NCBI RefSeq assembly: GCF_004379255.2
Contig: NC_056052.1
Location: 3,472,001-3,536,000, forward strand
DNA: 64,000 nucleotides
DNA from: Salvia splendens
Lineage: Eukaryota; Streptophyta; Magnoliopsida; Lamiales; Lamiaceae
Reading direction: 5' to 3'
Part shown: one piece after another, positions 31,642-45,500 of the stretch
Position numbering within the stretch: position 1 is the first letter of the stretch
How the letters are laid out: each line of letters starts with the position of its first letter
Translations under genes and position numbers: made by a program
The notes under the pieces: model-generated
What the model was told of the DNA's origin: nothing
Databases searched by the model: none
What the model saw: the letters and a program-made list of their open reading frames with translations, nothing else

Positions 31642-34600
31642 ATGAGCTCAAGGAAAGGGGTTGGGTATCCTTCTGGCACAGATCCATCTGTCAAGGGTAA
31701 AAGCATTGATCAATTATCCCGTGGTGTTTCGGATTTGAATGTAAATTCTACAGAAGATGATGGATGGGTGGAATATGGAAAGAAATCAAAGAACAAGAAC
31801 AAGAACACTGCTTCTAAACAGTGGGCTCCTCAGCATTCCACCCCAAAGGCATGGGGTCAAGCTGATACCTTGCAAAAACTTGGTATCCGAACTGGTGGAG
31901 GGATTGGACAGGGCTCTGGTCAACAACAATATGGTGGCAGAGGGCATACTAAGCAACCTAACCACAACCATAATGACTGTGTTGCAGCTCCTCCAGTAAT
32001 TCCTCCTCCTCTAAAAAATGTATGGGGACGGAACGCTGGTGCGGCTCACAATCAAAATGTGCAAGCAGCTAATAATCAGGTCTTTCAGAGTAATGAAGTT
32101 GTTGACGACGACGATGATGATGATGCGTCAGATGGCATGGATGACTCAGATGATGAGCTTATGAGTGATGACTTTGATTCAGATGAAAGCCAGAAAAGCC
32201 ATGAAACTAGAAAGAAGAATAAGTGGTTTAAGGATCTTTTTCATTCTCTGGATAATTTAACTGCAGAGCAGATTAGTGAGCCTGAAAGACAGTGGCATTG
32301 CCCAGCATGCCAAGGAGGTCCCGGAGCTATAGACTGGTATCGTGGCTTGCAACCCCTGATTACACACGCTAAAACTAAAAGATCCAAAAAGGTGAAGCTC
32401 CACAGAGAGCTTGCTGAAATCCTAGATGAGGAACTTAAAAGAAGGGGAATATCAGCAGTGCCAGCTGGTGAGGTATTTGGCAAATGGAAAGGTCTGGAGG
32501 AAAGAGCTGATAAAGAAATAGTCTGGCCTCCCATGGTGGTAATTTTGAATACCAAACATGACAAAGATGACAATGACAAAGTATGAAATTCTTATGGAAG
32601 TTTGTATTTCATTAGTATTTATGCAAATTTATTTAATTGATGGTACACTAAATCCTTGTCTATTGCAAACTTCATTTTACAGTGGATTGGCATGGGTAAT
32701 CAAGAGTTGCTTGATTATTTCAGTGACTATTATGCAGTAAAGGCACGTCATTCTTATGGACCACATGGGCATCGTGGCATCAGTATATTGATTTTTGAGG
32801 CCTCCGCAGTGGGATATGCAGAGGCTGAACGCTTGAGCAAGCATTTCGAAGCCAATTCCCAAGATAGGAATGCATGGCATAGAAATAAGGTTCTGTTCTA
32901 CCCTGGTGGCCAGCGTCAACTTTATGGGTACATGGCAGAAAAACCCGACATGGAGAGCTTTAATCAACATTCTCAAGGTGTTCTATCTTTTTGTGTGGGT
33001 AGATTGTGATGTGCTTGAAATGTTTTTCTTTCATGCCATTCGTGCTGACATGATTTGTTTTTTACTTTCTCATTGGTTATGATCGATAATTAATAATCTT
33101 AAATGCTTAGGTAAATCCAAATTGAAGTATGAGTTGCAATCTTATCAAGAGATGGTCGTGAAACAGATGAAGCAGATGAGTGATGACAATCAGCAGCTCA
33201 TGCGGTTTAAGAACAAAGTGGTCAACGAACAGAGGAGCAAGAAAGCCCTTGAGGAGTCTTTTGGAGTACTGAGTGAAAAGTTGCGAAAGACTATAGTAGA
33301 GAATCAAGTTGTGAAGCTGAGGACCCAGAAGCATCATGAACAAAACAGAGAAGAGGTATGTTCAAAGTTTGATAAATGCCGCAAGGCAGGATAACTGAAC
33401 AATCTTGTTGTGTCTAGTGGAAATTTTAATCTCTCTAGATTAAGAAATTTGATAAAGTAATCAGTTTTTCTCTTGAGTGAAACTATTTATCGACACCTGA
33501 CCTACTTCAGTTGGTGTTTCTATAATCTACATAAATGAAGTCGCTGAAGCAAGAACGGTCAGTATAATAATCTCCTGTGATGGATTTCTTAAGTATCAGA
33601 AGAACTATACAAAGTATATATTCTTCATAAGTTTATTGAAGTCTATTTAATAATATTGTTTGATCTGTATGACCATTAAATACAAATATTGCTTTATATT
33701 CTTAAGTGGGACTTGAAAAGGGGGAGAAACATTATTCTTTTAGTGATTACATACTGAGGAAATTTCTTGTTCCTAACATTTACATCCAGCTTTATTGCCT
33801 GTGGTCCTAGTCAAATTGTTTAAGTCTGAAACTTTTCTGGCCATAACATATAACCCACACAGATAGATTGTATCTATAAGGTTGAATCGAGTTGGAAGTT
33901 GTTCTGTTTTATATAGAAGTAACGTTGGGTGCTGTCGAGCTTCATTTTTGCCTAGAACAAAGTAAAATCAGTTGAGCTTCATTTTCTTAACCCTGTGTGT
34001 TTTTATATATTAACTTGTATGATATCTTAAGTTTGCTATAGTTGCTTGCACACGCACTTATTTTACTTTGTTCTGAACTTAGATGGACAGTCAGGAGCAA
34101 TTTTACAAAGAACAGATCCAGCAGCTGTATGATGCCCGAAATGAGAAGGAGGAAAATTTTGAGAAAATACAGCAGCACGAACGTGAAAAAGTAACTCAGT
34201 CTGAGGCTGATGTTGCTTCTGCTGAAGAAAGGGCACGCAGGTAAATATTACATTCTGACATTCTGAGTTGTCTGCCTTAAGAATTTAGTTTTTCTTGTCC
34301 AATAACTTCAGTTTGTTTATATCAATTAAACTGCTGTTTAATTCATTTCATGAGTATTTGTGATGCTTTACATTGTACTGCTTCTTGGTCTTTGATTGTT
34401 TCAGCACATGCTAATGTTCCACATTAGTTTATTGATATAGCCATTCAAGAAAAACATTTGACGAATCTTGATAATTTGCTTTTAGGCTTGAAGAGAATTC
34501 CAGATTGATTCAGCTGCAGGACAAAGGGTTAGGTGAGTACATTAGCAAGAGGGACAAGCTGGTGAAAGCCCATGAAGAGCGAAAATTGGAACTGAAGCGC

Positions 34601-34693
34601 AAGCTCTGGGCTGAAGAGATGGCGCTGGAGAAGAAGTTTGATGAGGAGTTCAATAAGCTCATCGCGGAATACTCCCCAGCTGAATCCAAGTAG
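31642..34693 (+). CDS. SGS3: SGS3, suppressor of gene silencing 3
   Basis: SGS3 binds and stabilises cleaved RNA templates and works with RDR6 in cytoplasmic bodies to make double-stranded RNA for trans-acting siRNA and antiviral silencing. Five coding exons: 31642-32580, 32683-32977, 33111-33355, 34083-34240 and 34486-34693, all phases consistent, about 614 aa. Low-complexity N-terminus with DDGWVEYGKKSK, an acidic Asp run, then the zf-XS zinc finger QWHCPACQGGPGAIDWY (about 214-245). The XS RNA-binding domain spans exons 1-2 (VWPPMVVILNT, GMGNQELLDYF, GPHGHRGISILIF, NKVLFYPGG). A long Glu/Lys/Gln-rich coiled coil covers the last 200 residues. The ATG is the first after the leader intron. 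Its promoter copy sits before the SABATH gene. Confidence 0.95.
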
Positions 34694-35393
34694 TGTGATT
34701 GAGAGACGTGTGGGACGGCAGTGAAGAAGTTGTCTTGCCTGTGCATTGAACACACAATTTCAATTTCTTCTGTGTTTGCTTGCTTTGGCCTGAACAATTG
34801 TGGTGAACCGTTCCTTGCCTCGTATGATTTGCAGTTATTAATGATAGGCTGCCAAATTGTAGCAGTCATCTTTCTATGCTTGAGATGCATAAAAACTTTT
34901 GGATTATCTTTCACTAAACCTCTCTCATGCTTATTCAGATCATTCAAGCCTCGTTCCAAAGTTAAATTTTACCTTTTTCAACATTTAAAGTTTGTGCTCA
35001 GTTCATAGTTCCTATATTCATTACGTTGTTGATCAAATTTGTTTTTCATACACTCTATTTTATTGCTCTCAACATACATATGATATTTACTCTGTTAAAT
35101 TTACATGATTCACACAGACAATAGTCTACTAGAAGCCTCTTACATCGTAGTGCACAAAACTATAAGCTTCTGAGTAGACTGTTTTCATTATATTTACCAG
35201 TTATATCCTCCGAGCTAGATCGAGTACCGCTACTATTCACATAGTCAGCTGCCGGTTCATGTCATCGGCCACAGATGCAGATGGACGTATCCAAGGTTGG
35301 ACTTGGTAAGCGAGCGAACCAGTATCAAAACAACTATGTAGTGGCCAACGACACATGTTTGGCTGCCTATGGTCGAATGGCAGCGAACCATCT
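34694..35393. other. Convergent 3' intergenic region of SGS3 and CRSH
   Basis: Holds the SGS3 3' UTR from the left and the CRSH 3' UTR from the right. No other feature recognised. Confidence 0.7.
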
Positions 35394-37575
35394 TTACCCT
35401 AGAGTTGTTTGAGTCATCCCACTGCTACTTCGAAGAAGCCTCTCAATCTCATCCAACTCAATCTTGTATTGCCCATCTCTGTATTCCAAATTCCGAATGA
35501 GTTTAACCTGCAAATCAAAATGCTTTCAACTTTCGAAGACGAGAACTCAAGAAAAGTATCACTCTTCCAAGGGGCACTCTATACACTAATCATCAGTATA
35601 CAAAAAAGTATATATCACCTACTAGAATCACATGAATGATTATCAGCGATGGAAGAATAATACCGTAATATGGTACTAAACCGCTACCTGTTTCTGGAAC
35701 AAGTCAAATTCATCCGAGCTCAGCAGGCCATCACTATTTGAATCAAGCAGCTGCATCATCTCACGGGCATCTTCCCCTTTAGCCCCAAGCTCTTCCATGA
35801 CCTCCATAAGTTCCTCGACACTGATCTTACCATCTCCATTCTTGTCTAGAAGATGGAATACTCGATCTCTGCTATCATCGAGATCCTTTTGAGTTGAGGA
35901 AGGCAAGTCTCTAAGACGCAGTGCTGCTAGTTCAGCCGCAGCCATCATAATCGCCTTAAGCCTCTTTGCCTGAAATCAGTAGTAGCAGAAGATTTTAGTT
36001 TAAAGCACATCCAGATATATCTCAAGAGCTCCACTTATCTTTAGCCCTGCATATAAGAGGATGTTATATCCAAGTGATTACAGTATCTTTCGTAGATTGC
36101 TCTTACCTCTTCTGGATTTGTAAGGCCACTTTTATATAAAGCATGGGATGCAGTTCCACCGGCTGCCAACATGTCCATCTCAGCTGTTCGTATCTGTATT
36201 TCCATCAGTGGCCTATTCCTACCATTGTCACTGATATCAACAGCCATGTGCAAACTCTTGTATCCATTAAACTTAGGCCGCGTGATATAATCCTTGAACC
36301 TGCTAGGAATTTCTTTCCATAGGGACCGGATGATATCACGTACTCTATAGCAAGCCTTTTCTCCAATCTCCAATGAATTAACTCCAGATAATGGAGTAAC
36401 AATCACTCTCAATCCTAAGATGTCATTCACTTGCTCAGGCTTACGCCCATCTCTCAGAAGTTTCTTCATAGTACTGTAACGACTCTTGAAACGACCTTCA
36501 ACAGAGACATGATGTACCATTGCAGCTAAACATTGGTCAGATGTGAGGGAGTTCCGTAGCTGGTCCTCGTACATCTCCAGCAGAGGCTTGCTTCCAGTCT
36601 CGTGGCTTCTCAACCACGTGTCAACATAAAGGTACGAATAAGGAAACATGTATCTGAACGAAAGATCCTCCAGCTCCATGGATAAACTAGTGATTCCAAC
36701 GACATGAGCCAACGGGGCGTATATCTTCATAACTTCCACAGAAACCATTTGCTGCTTGTACCTCGGGAGATGATCAAGGTGCCTCATCATGTCAAGCTTC
36801 AGAACCAAGTCTAGTATGATGGCCCTGACGTCGTAGTATGTGAGGCAGAATTTCCTCAACGCGAATGCACTCTCGTCGTCCAACGCCTCCACCTTGGAGG
36901 AAACGTTGTTTAAGCGCATACTTTCGTGCACAAGATGAGCAGTGCCCGTGCCAACGCGTTCCCTCACTTCATTCATCGATATCATACCTCCCTCAATTAC
37001 TTGTCTCAAAATCGCAGCACAAATAGCCTCAGCATCCATCTGCAAACAGGTGATCAATACTACTCCTATTAAAACATTATCCCCAAATTATCAATTATAA
37101 TCGTGGAAGCTCAATTGAACATTAGCAAGTATTGAATTATGAAATTAGACATATTTTGAATGATGAGAAATGATAATTGGGGAGAAAGGGGGGATGAATT
37201 GACCTGGAGATTGGCGAGAAAGAGGGCGAGGGAGAGAGCCCTAGAGAGGGGGTCGCGGCCGTCGGGGAGAAGGGGGAGGGAGTGGAGAAGGGGGAGGGAG
37301 AGCTTGAGGGTTTTGAAGAGGAGGCGGGAGGAGCTGGTGGAGAGGACGCTCATCCTCTCGGTAAGGTCATTGAAGGCTCCAACAAGCTCCACCACCATCT
37401 TACCGCCGGGTTGCTCCAGTGCCTTCACCCTTACACTTTGCTTCCGCCTTTTTAGACCACACGAAATTGAAGGGAACTCAATTGGTAGATTCACACTGCT
37501 CTTAGCTCTCGGATACAGAAGCGGAGTAGATGCAGCTGCAGCAGGAGGGCCGATCACGCCTACCTCCACACCCAT
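35394..37575 (-). CDS. CRSH: CRSH, calcium-activated RelA/SpoT homologue (plastid)
   Basis: Makes the alarmone (p)ppGpp from ATP and GTP/GDP in chloroplasts when calcium rises. Exons (minus): 37575-37204, 37039-36107, 35969-35688 and 35507-35394; all join in phase, about 566 aa. Exon 1 encodes a Ser/Ala-rich plastid transit peptide. Exon 2 has the degenerate hydrolase region (LTYYDVRAIILDLVLKLD, without a clear HD pair) and then the synthetase: DILGLRVIV, RPKFNGYKSLHMAV and EIQIRTAEMDMLAAGGTASH. Exon 3 has two EF-hands with loops DKNGDGKISVEE and DSNSDGLLSSDE. The last exon is inferred from the acceptor at 35508 and gives VKLIRNLEYRDGQY; the alternative is reading on to a stop at 35676. Confidence 0.93.
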
Positions 37576-37578
37576 TAC

Positions 37579-37593
37579 TCTCTCTCTCTCTCT
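37579..37593. repeat. CT microsatellite in the CRSH leader
   Basis: A short uninterrupted CT repeat just upstream of the CRSH ATG (minus-strand GA). Such tracts are common in plant 5' leaders. Confidence 0.7.
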
Positions 37594-39248
37594 CGAGTGT
37601 TGTGTTGGTTGATTGGGATTTGGGATGCAGAGAAAGACGGGGAGTGTTTGTTGATTGGTGATACAATTTCAACTGAAAATCATATTGCCACGTAATTTAT
37701 AGTAATAATTTTACTTTATAATAGTTCATCCATAAAATATTATCCACGTGAGTTTTAAGAAATGTCAAGAAAAATTAGTTGAAAAAGTTAATGAAATGAG
37801 AGTCTCATATTTATATATTAATTTTATAATAGAATGTGAATGTAAAGAGCTATAGAAAATGAGGTCCATTCACAAAAATATAAAAAAAAACAAAGTGGAC
37901 AACTTTTCATGGACCAAAATGGCAAAACTGGACAACATTTAGTACTATAAAATGGAGTATTTAATAATTTAATTTAACAGATTAAGAAATAATTGAAGAC
38001 CATATTGGCGCATCATCTAAATTCTGAAGTACGATTCGATCTAAGGCAGCTTGTTAAGTTTTGAAAAACATAATAATGCCATCTGGTTGCCGATAATATT
38101 TTGTTGATAGCTTTGAAAGACCAAATGACTATGCTCAAAAGTAATTGTGGGTGATAAGTCTTAAAAACTCGCATTTTACTGTCAAGACTCAGAAAGTATT
38201 TCGAGAGGTAAATGAAACCTAAAAACTATTCATAACCTAAAGTATTCTAAATTGTAATGATGTATAAAAATTCTCGGTATGACACGAAAAGTCGATGTGA
38301 ACACGCATGAAATTAATGTCAAATCTAATCATGTTCGTGTCCTAATCAGATCGACTCGATAGGTGTGCATCATAAATTAGATTTGTTTTGGATCAAATTT
38401 TTATAATCCATTAATAATCAAAACATTGTACTATTATTATACTCCCTCCGTCTCACTTTAGGAATCTCAGTCACTTATCTTCACTCGTTTTATAAAAATA
38501 ATAATAAATAGTTAAAATGGAGAAATGATAAAGTAAGATAAAGAATAATATTGAGAAGATTAATTGTTGTTGTTCCTAACTTTTTCATTTTTAGTACTAT
38601 TACTTTATAAGACCTTGGATTATGTTGTTATTTTCTGACTTTATATGTCACCTCCATTCATTGCCTTCATAGCTACTACCACCACAACCATGAAATTCTC
38701 ACATGTAGGGTCAAATCTCCTTCGTTACCCATCATTTTGTGTCGTTATCGAGTGATTATCGTTTCGGATCATCCAGAACACTAACATTTAAAAAAAATTT
38801 ATAAGTTTACCATCTAAACTTAATATTTTTAAATCTAACTAAAACAACTTAAATTAAGGAAGTAAACGTACGATTCATTCAAACACTGGCAGTCTAGCCT
38901 GAAGATTCATTTCATGATTAGTTGTTATAGTAAACCAGAAGAACACCTTTTCCATAATTGTGGTATACTATTACGTAGTTCATACATATGATTAAAACAT
39001 ATAATCGATAGGGCGTATAATTCGCATAATGTATATGAGTTTAGTTTATTTAGTAACCATCTCGAACGGTGTAAAAAAATATTCAAACAAATAGAAGATT
39101 CAGATAATAATGCAAATGAAATATTTCATCCATTCAAACATATTGATAATAGTGCAACATAATACATGGCCAAATGAAACAAAAAACAGAAAAAAACATT
39201 GATTTATTAGCAAAAGAAACACCAAAATGATAAGGCGACGATCAATTT
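37594..39248. other. Intergenic stretch, CRSH promoter side to malate synthase 3' end
   Basis: AT-rich. At 38443-38600 lies a one-ended Stowaway-like fragment (ctccctccgtctcactttag) without a matching right end. Nothing else recognised. Confidence 0.6.
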
Positions 39249-41218
39249 TCAAAGCCTCGAAGAAGCAAGTGGATGATGAACAACGATGTGGTTGTAGGCA
39301 TCAAGCGTGAGAAAATCATCCAACGTCGGCGCAGTGCACTGCCTCGCAAAAATCTTACACGCCTCTCTATACATCCCTTTGCTGAATCTCTCCTTCCCAA
39401 CCTCCCTCTCAATCCTCTCCATCTCCTCCTCCACCACCCTCCCGAAAAGCTCCGCCGTCACCCTCACCCCGAGCCCGTCCCCGTCCAGCTCCACCTCGTA
39501 CTTGAGCCACTGCCAGTTCTGCACCCGGCTTATCTCCGCCGTCGCCGCGTCTTCCATCAGGTTGTACAGCGGCACCGACCCGCTCCCCGTCAGCCACGCC
39601 GCCACGTACTGGATCCCCACCCTCGTGTTCAGGCGGAGGCCCTCCATGCTGCGGACCCCCCGCGGGGTCTGCAGCAGGTCTTCCGCCTGCACCCCTGCCG
39701 CGTCCTCCCGCTTCGCGGAATAGATCTGGTTGGGCCCGCCGCCCATGTGGGCGTCGAACACCTCCGCGATCGCGGGGATCAGGCCGGGGTGGGCCGCCCA
39801 CGTCCCGTCGTGGCCGGCCAAGACTTCCCTGAGCTTGTCCTTGCGGACGAGCTCCAGGGCCGCCTCGTTGGCACTGGGGTCGTCCCGGATGGGGATCTGG
39901 GCGGCCATGCCGCCCATGGCGTGGACGCCGCGGCGGTGGCACGTGCGGATCAGGAGGTCAGAGTAGCTCCGCATGAAGTGCTGGCCCATGCCGACGAGGA
40001 CGCGGTCAGGGAGGAGGCGGTCCGGGTGGGCCTGGAAGGTCTTGACGTAGCTGAAGATGTAGTCCCACCGGCCGCAGTTGAGCCCCACCGAGTGTTCCCG
40101 AAGCTCGTACAGAATTTCGTCCATCTGGAACACCGCCGGCAGAGTCTCGATCAGCACCGTCGCTCTGATGCTCCCGTTTTCTATTCCCGCCATTTTCTCC
40201 GCCGCCGTGAACACATTGTTCCATATCCTAGCCTCCCTGCAATACCACGACCACAACAACAATTTATATATATAGTCATGTATTGAGTCAATTTCCTAAT
40301 ATATATATATATATATACACTATTGAATGACTAACATTTTCATGTCACATCAGTCTGATAGCATGATTGAAATACGGGTTTTGATCTTAAAAGCAAGATG
40401 GACTTGTATGAATCAAACACATACCTAGAATGCTCCATTTTGGGGAGGTAGAAGAAGGGGCCAAATCCCTGGCCTTGATTGCGGCGGAAGGCGGACCAGT
40501 TATGAAAAAAGTAGAGGCCGAAGTCGACCAAGCAGCCGGCGGTAGGGCGGCCGTCGATCAAGACGTGAGCCTCGGGCAGATGCCAGCCTCTAGGCCGAAC
40601 AAAGAGCTTCGCCGTCTGCTCATTCAGCTTATACACTCTGTTTCTCGCTTTATCATGGTAGCTAATCGTGCCCCTCACCGCATCTCTCAAATTGATGTGC
40701 CCTCGCATCAAATTCTCCCAATTCGGCGCCAACGCATCCTCAAAATCAGCCTGTCACATCGAAATCCCCAATCACAATCTCAAATTAAACGGATCAAAAT
40801 TGTGATTTCGAATTTGAATTTCACAAACCATGAAAACTTTGGCGCCGGAGTTGAGTGCGTTGATGACCATCTTCCTCTCGACGGGGCCGGTGATCTCGAC
40901 GCGGCGATCGGCGAGGGCGGGAGGCGGAGGGGCGCAGAGCCAGTCGGCGTGGCGGAGGGGGTTGGTGGCGGGGTCGAAGGCGGGTAGCGCGCCGCGGTTG
41001 TAGCGGAGCTTGGCCTCCTTGCGGCAGTCCATTGCGTAGCTGATGTGGCTGGCGAATTGCCGCTGCAGAGAGGCGACGAATTGGAGGGCGTCTCTGGTGA
41101 GAATGGAGGCGAATTCGGCGTCGTATCGGCCTCTGATGTCGACTCCTTCGGGACAGTCGTAGCCGACTGTGGTTTTCCTCATTGGAGGGACTTCAACCAG
41201 ATTTTCAAAACCAACCAT
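39249..41218 (-). CDS. MLS: Malate synthase, glyoxysomal
   Basis: Condenses glyoxylate with acetyl-CoA to malate in the glyoxylate cycle, allowing seedlings to turn stored oil into sugar. Exons (minus): 41218-40829, 40750-40425 and 40236-39249, about 567 aa, the usual plant length. The family signature REHSVGLNCGRWDYIFSY is complete. The N-terminal part has YDCPEGVDIRGRYD, the middle ADFEDALAPNWEN and LFVRPRGWHLPEAH, and the later part GMAAQIPIRDDPSANE. The C-terminus ends in SRL, a peroxisome targeting signal. Exons are GC-rich, so long open frames on the opposite strand are shadows. Confidence 0.97.
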
Positions 41219-41263
41219 GTTTGTTTGTTTGATGTTTTTCTATTTTGTATGCGGAAAGGTGGT

Positions 41264-41275
41264 ATGTATATAAAT
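41264..41275 (-). promoter_or_regulatory. Likely TATA box of malate synthase
   Basis: Minus-strand ttatatac lies about 50 bp upstream of the ATG at 41218. Confidence 0.45.
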
Positions 41276-42510
41276 GGAAGGAGGGAAGCGGTGAATGAAG
41301 GGATAGGATTGAAGTAGGATTGAATTGGATTGCGTATTGATGGGATAAAATAGAAAAATGAGTTTGGAGTGATGTTGTGATGGTATGGGATAAGTGTCAT
41401 GGGCGTTGGTGTGGATTAGCGTGCCACCCTTGGGAAATGTAATTTTGATCACTTTGTCTTATTTCAATCAAGATCATAAATTAAATCACTGTAGATAACA
41501 TTTTTTGATGGTATTTGTGTGTTGAAAAGCCTGTGTATGTGGGAAGAACTGATGATAATATAGGGAACTAACTATATGATGTCAAACATTTGAACCTATA
41601 ATCGGTTGATTCGTAAACCAAAGGAGCACATATGGTTATTTTTTAAAGATAAACCACATGAAATTTTAAATAATGAAATTGTTGCAATTATCTCATTATT
41701 TTTCCTTTTCGGTGACTAGCAACTAGTTAAAGCATATGGACAAAAGTTGTTTCAAACTTAACTCTATACGTTGTTGTTTTTCCCTTTAAATCAACTACCA
41801 CATTAGTTTGTTATTCGACAGAAAATTGAAGGATAAGATCATTGCAAAAATTTCATCTTGCTTTATTTTTCAGTTCTTGAAAACTGCGGAACTTAACAAA
41901 ATTTTACAATCTTTCATGAATATTTGGCAATTTTTTGCTAAATTAAAGTAAAAAATAGATAGAGTAAAAAAATTAAAATAAAAATAAAAAATAAATGAAA
42001 ATATTAAAATTAAGCTTTACCCATGTACTTAATCATATCATAAGATAAATATAATATTCTGATAGGTAATCCTGGTCATTAATTTGCAAAATATGTTCCC
42101 AATTACGCACAACAAAGTATTTTCTCTGAGGAAAAAAAAGAGTAGATTAAATATTTGAGTATGCAAATAGCTTTAAAATCCATCACAATATAATGTAACA
42201 TTTACATTAAAATTGATTTAAATTTAGTGTAAATGATTGAAGACACTTTAAATTCATTGTAGGCTAGCTCAAAAAGACTGGGGTTTAAATTTGTAAATGA
42301 TTGAAGACACTTTAAATTCATGGTAGCTCAAAGAGTAAAATGAAGAAATATATTCCGCTTTCTTATGCATATCAACACGAATAGAAATATAACTAAGTGG
42401 CCATCAAAATATATGAGATATACTACATAGTTTATGTATATGGGCACGGCCAAAATACAGTATATATTCTATATAGCTACAAAACTTGATATCTCAACCT
42501 CAGCTCACAA
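41276..42510. other. AT-rich intergenic stretch
   Basis: Malate synthase upstream region and HEMERA 3' flank. A 24-bp direct repeat (gattgaagacactttaaattc) occurs at about 42236 and 42299. No gene recognised. Confidence 0.6.
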
Positions 42511-45500
42511 CTAATCCTCAAACATTCCTTCATCCGACAGTCTCGGAGATTCAGTGCCATTAACGTGAGGCTGGCTAGTCGCAGCCCCGACACTCGTAGA
42601 ACTCAGAATGCTGTAATCAAAGTCCTCATCATCGCTGTCGTCGTCATCTTCCTCTCCGGGGTCCCTGTCCGACTCTTCTGCTTCATACTCCTCGGGCTTG
42701 AGCCCGAGTCTCTCCCTCTGCTGTTGCTGCTTCACAGCATCCTCGTACGACATTTCGTACCAAACCGTTCCTTTGCCAACTATGGATTTGTTGTGAGTGT
42801 CCGTCATGCGCTCTTGCTTGCTCTTCTCAGAGTTCTTTGGCTCCCCCCAGTAGTCGTAACGATACATCGCGCTATCAGGGTCGTATTGGTCTTTTCCGAA
42901 GAAACTCGGGTCGACGTACCTGCCTGGCTCTTCCAACGGAAGCCCCAGAGCTCGACGGCTGCAAGTTACAAAACAGAAAAATCAAGTTTGGAAACAAACA
43001 AAATCTCCAATTCCAGAAATCTCAATCCTCTGAAATTCTCAACCAAATATGGAAACAAAACGTACCAGCTTATATCTCGGAGGAGAGTTTCTCTTTCTTC
43101 GAATGATCTTCGCCAATGGATAAGGTCGTATTCATCCATTTCCTCGTTGCGCCTCAGCTTAGTAATCTTATACGTCTCTCCACGTTCTTCGGCTTCTTTC
43201 CTTAGTTTGTTATGCAGCTGAAACAAGGCAGAAATTAACGAACTTTTACTCCACACTGAGAGATAATCATCGAAGATGAGAATCTTTCGATTAATTTAAA
43301 TGAACTGTTTTCGGACAAACTGAGATGCAAGCAGACCGGGTTAGACAGTCTACCATTTACGGAAGCAATTGCATGTGAAGAATACTAAAACGATAGGGTA
43401 CATGTGAATTACACCCGAAGCATCAAAATGTACTGACGCTGCAAAGGAATACAGATTAGTAAACAAACCTGACGCTCAGCTTGTGCAGCTTCCAAATTAA
43501 GTTCCTTTACACTTACTTTCTGCAAGTGAGCATGAGAAAATCTCACATAAATAAATTCAAGGCATGAAGAGATAACAAGGGAAAGAGAAAAAAAGATTAC
43601 CAAAGTCATTCTGGGAACGGTCGTGTTCTTGTATTTAGCTTTTCCGTACTCTACGCAGTTTTCTTCATCAATTTCTTCTTCGTCGGTCAATTCTGATAAG
43701 CGTTTGCCTTTATATTTATTAGGATTTGCATCCACATCATCCAATATCATTTGTTCAGCATTATGTATCTGCCATAGCTGCATTCAACACAGAATATCTT
43801 AGATGCAGATTCAAGGAACTCAAGCATGATGAATGTCGATCAGAAAAGGGCTGGGTTATAGTAAAAACCTGATTTTCTGTAAAAACTACAAACTTGTTAC
43901 ACATAACATATAAAGTAACTGCACTTGCATATAAATTAACTGAACCCCACATGAATTTGAAACCAGGACCACAAATTCATTAGAGTTCAGTGTAGTTAAT
44001 TATAGGTTCATTGCTGATATTGAGCTTTGGTCACCCTTTTTGTACTAAACATGCACTTTTACACATGAACAATAAAAGATCAAATATTTTTTGTAACAAA
44101 TGAATGGGAGTGCTTTAAGCTGGATCGAGCTTTAGAATACCTTATCGACGTATGGGTGGTTTGATAATAAAGGTTCCTCTTCCCACTTAATTCCAGGATC
44201 TTTTCTAGGAATTGGAGGTCTTCCACAATCACGCTGTATAAAAAAGATCAACAAAATGCTAAACATGGAGTTTAAGAAAGATTGACGATCATGATATAGG
44301 AGAGTTCCTGGAGCAGCAATGGATAAGAACAGAATTACTCACACGTAATTCATCTGGATTCTCAGCGTCATCTCGGTGAAATATAGGGGGGAAGTCAAAT
44401 TTATTGAAACTGCAACAACCATGTCAACTGATACATATCAATGAGCTGTTAAGTAAATTGCATATATGTCATTGCCAATTTATTCAAAGAATGATACATA
44501 GATCCACAAAAGAGGAAACAGACTTTAGTTGAGAAGGATAATAATGACTCTGAAACTATAAGTTGGTATAAAGGAAGCTCACATTAGGTGATCTATATTC
44601 GGATTGACAAACCGCATCTCTATAGGAAATCGAAAGCGATAAGGATCTCGTTTAGCCTGCACCAAGGAAATTATATCAGATTGCTCAACATGCATGATTT
44701 CCGGTGGGTTGTTGCTTAACAATAACATTAATGCCTGTAGTGAGATAAAGTTTTCAGCAATAATAACCCACAACAGGCATCTTAACATCTTATTCGAGTT
44801 TGTGAAGTGTGCTACATTTTTTTGGTACACAAAGATATCCTAACAAACAATGAGTTGCACCTATAGAATAAATAGTACTCCCTCCGTCCCACAAAGTTTG
44901 TCCCAGTTTGACCCAGTAAGGGTTTTAAGAAATTGTTTGACTTTGTATTAAATGGAGGTGTGTAGTGGACTAAGGGTCCCACATTGAGGAGATTGAGGGG
45001 TGTATTTAATGTCTATTTTTGGTAAGATTCCAAGTGGGACAAACTTTGTGGCACGGAAGAAAATGGTAAAATGGGACAAACTTTGTGGGACGAATGGAGT
45101 AATACTAACAGAACAAGTCTGTGTATCAGTACTATAATCAACAATCTCAAAACGAACTGCAGTAACATCACTGATTATACAAAAGCACATGGGGCATTAT
45201 CTGCAACACCCAAAAATGATGTGTTCGATAATGTTTCTCACACTGTTAGGAGTAAAGGCTCGAGACTAATGAACAAGAAGATAAACGAAAAAGGGAAGGA
45301 ACTCAATATAACTAATCAAACTGGAACAAGAAATAATCCTCACGAAGGAGGCCAATCCTCACGAAGGAGGCCACGGCTACGCCGTCTAAATTCTGATCTC
45401 TCCAAAAGATCGTTTTCACCACTTAAAGAGCCTCAATATATAGACTTACAAAATGAGAGAAATCTGCAACAACTTAATTCAAAATTCAAATCTGCTAACA

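Noticed and set aside
37160..37612. 150-codon plus-strand open frame
   Set aside because: Opposite strand of CRSH exon 1; Arg/Glu-rich artefact.
38443..38600. Stowaway-like end near CRSH
   Set aside because: Only one end found; not called as a complete element.
39273..40286. 337-codon plus-strand open frame
   Set aside because: Exact shadow of the GC-rich malate synthase exon 3 on the other strand; Arg/Pro/His-rich with no domain.
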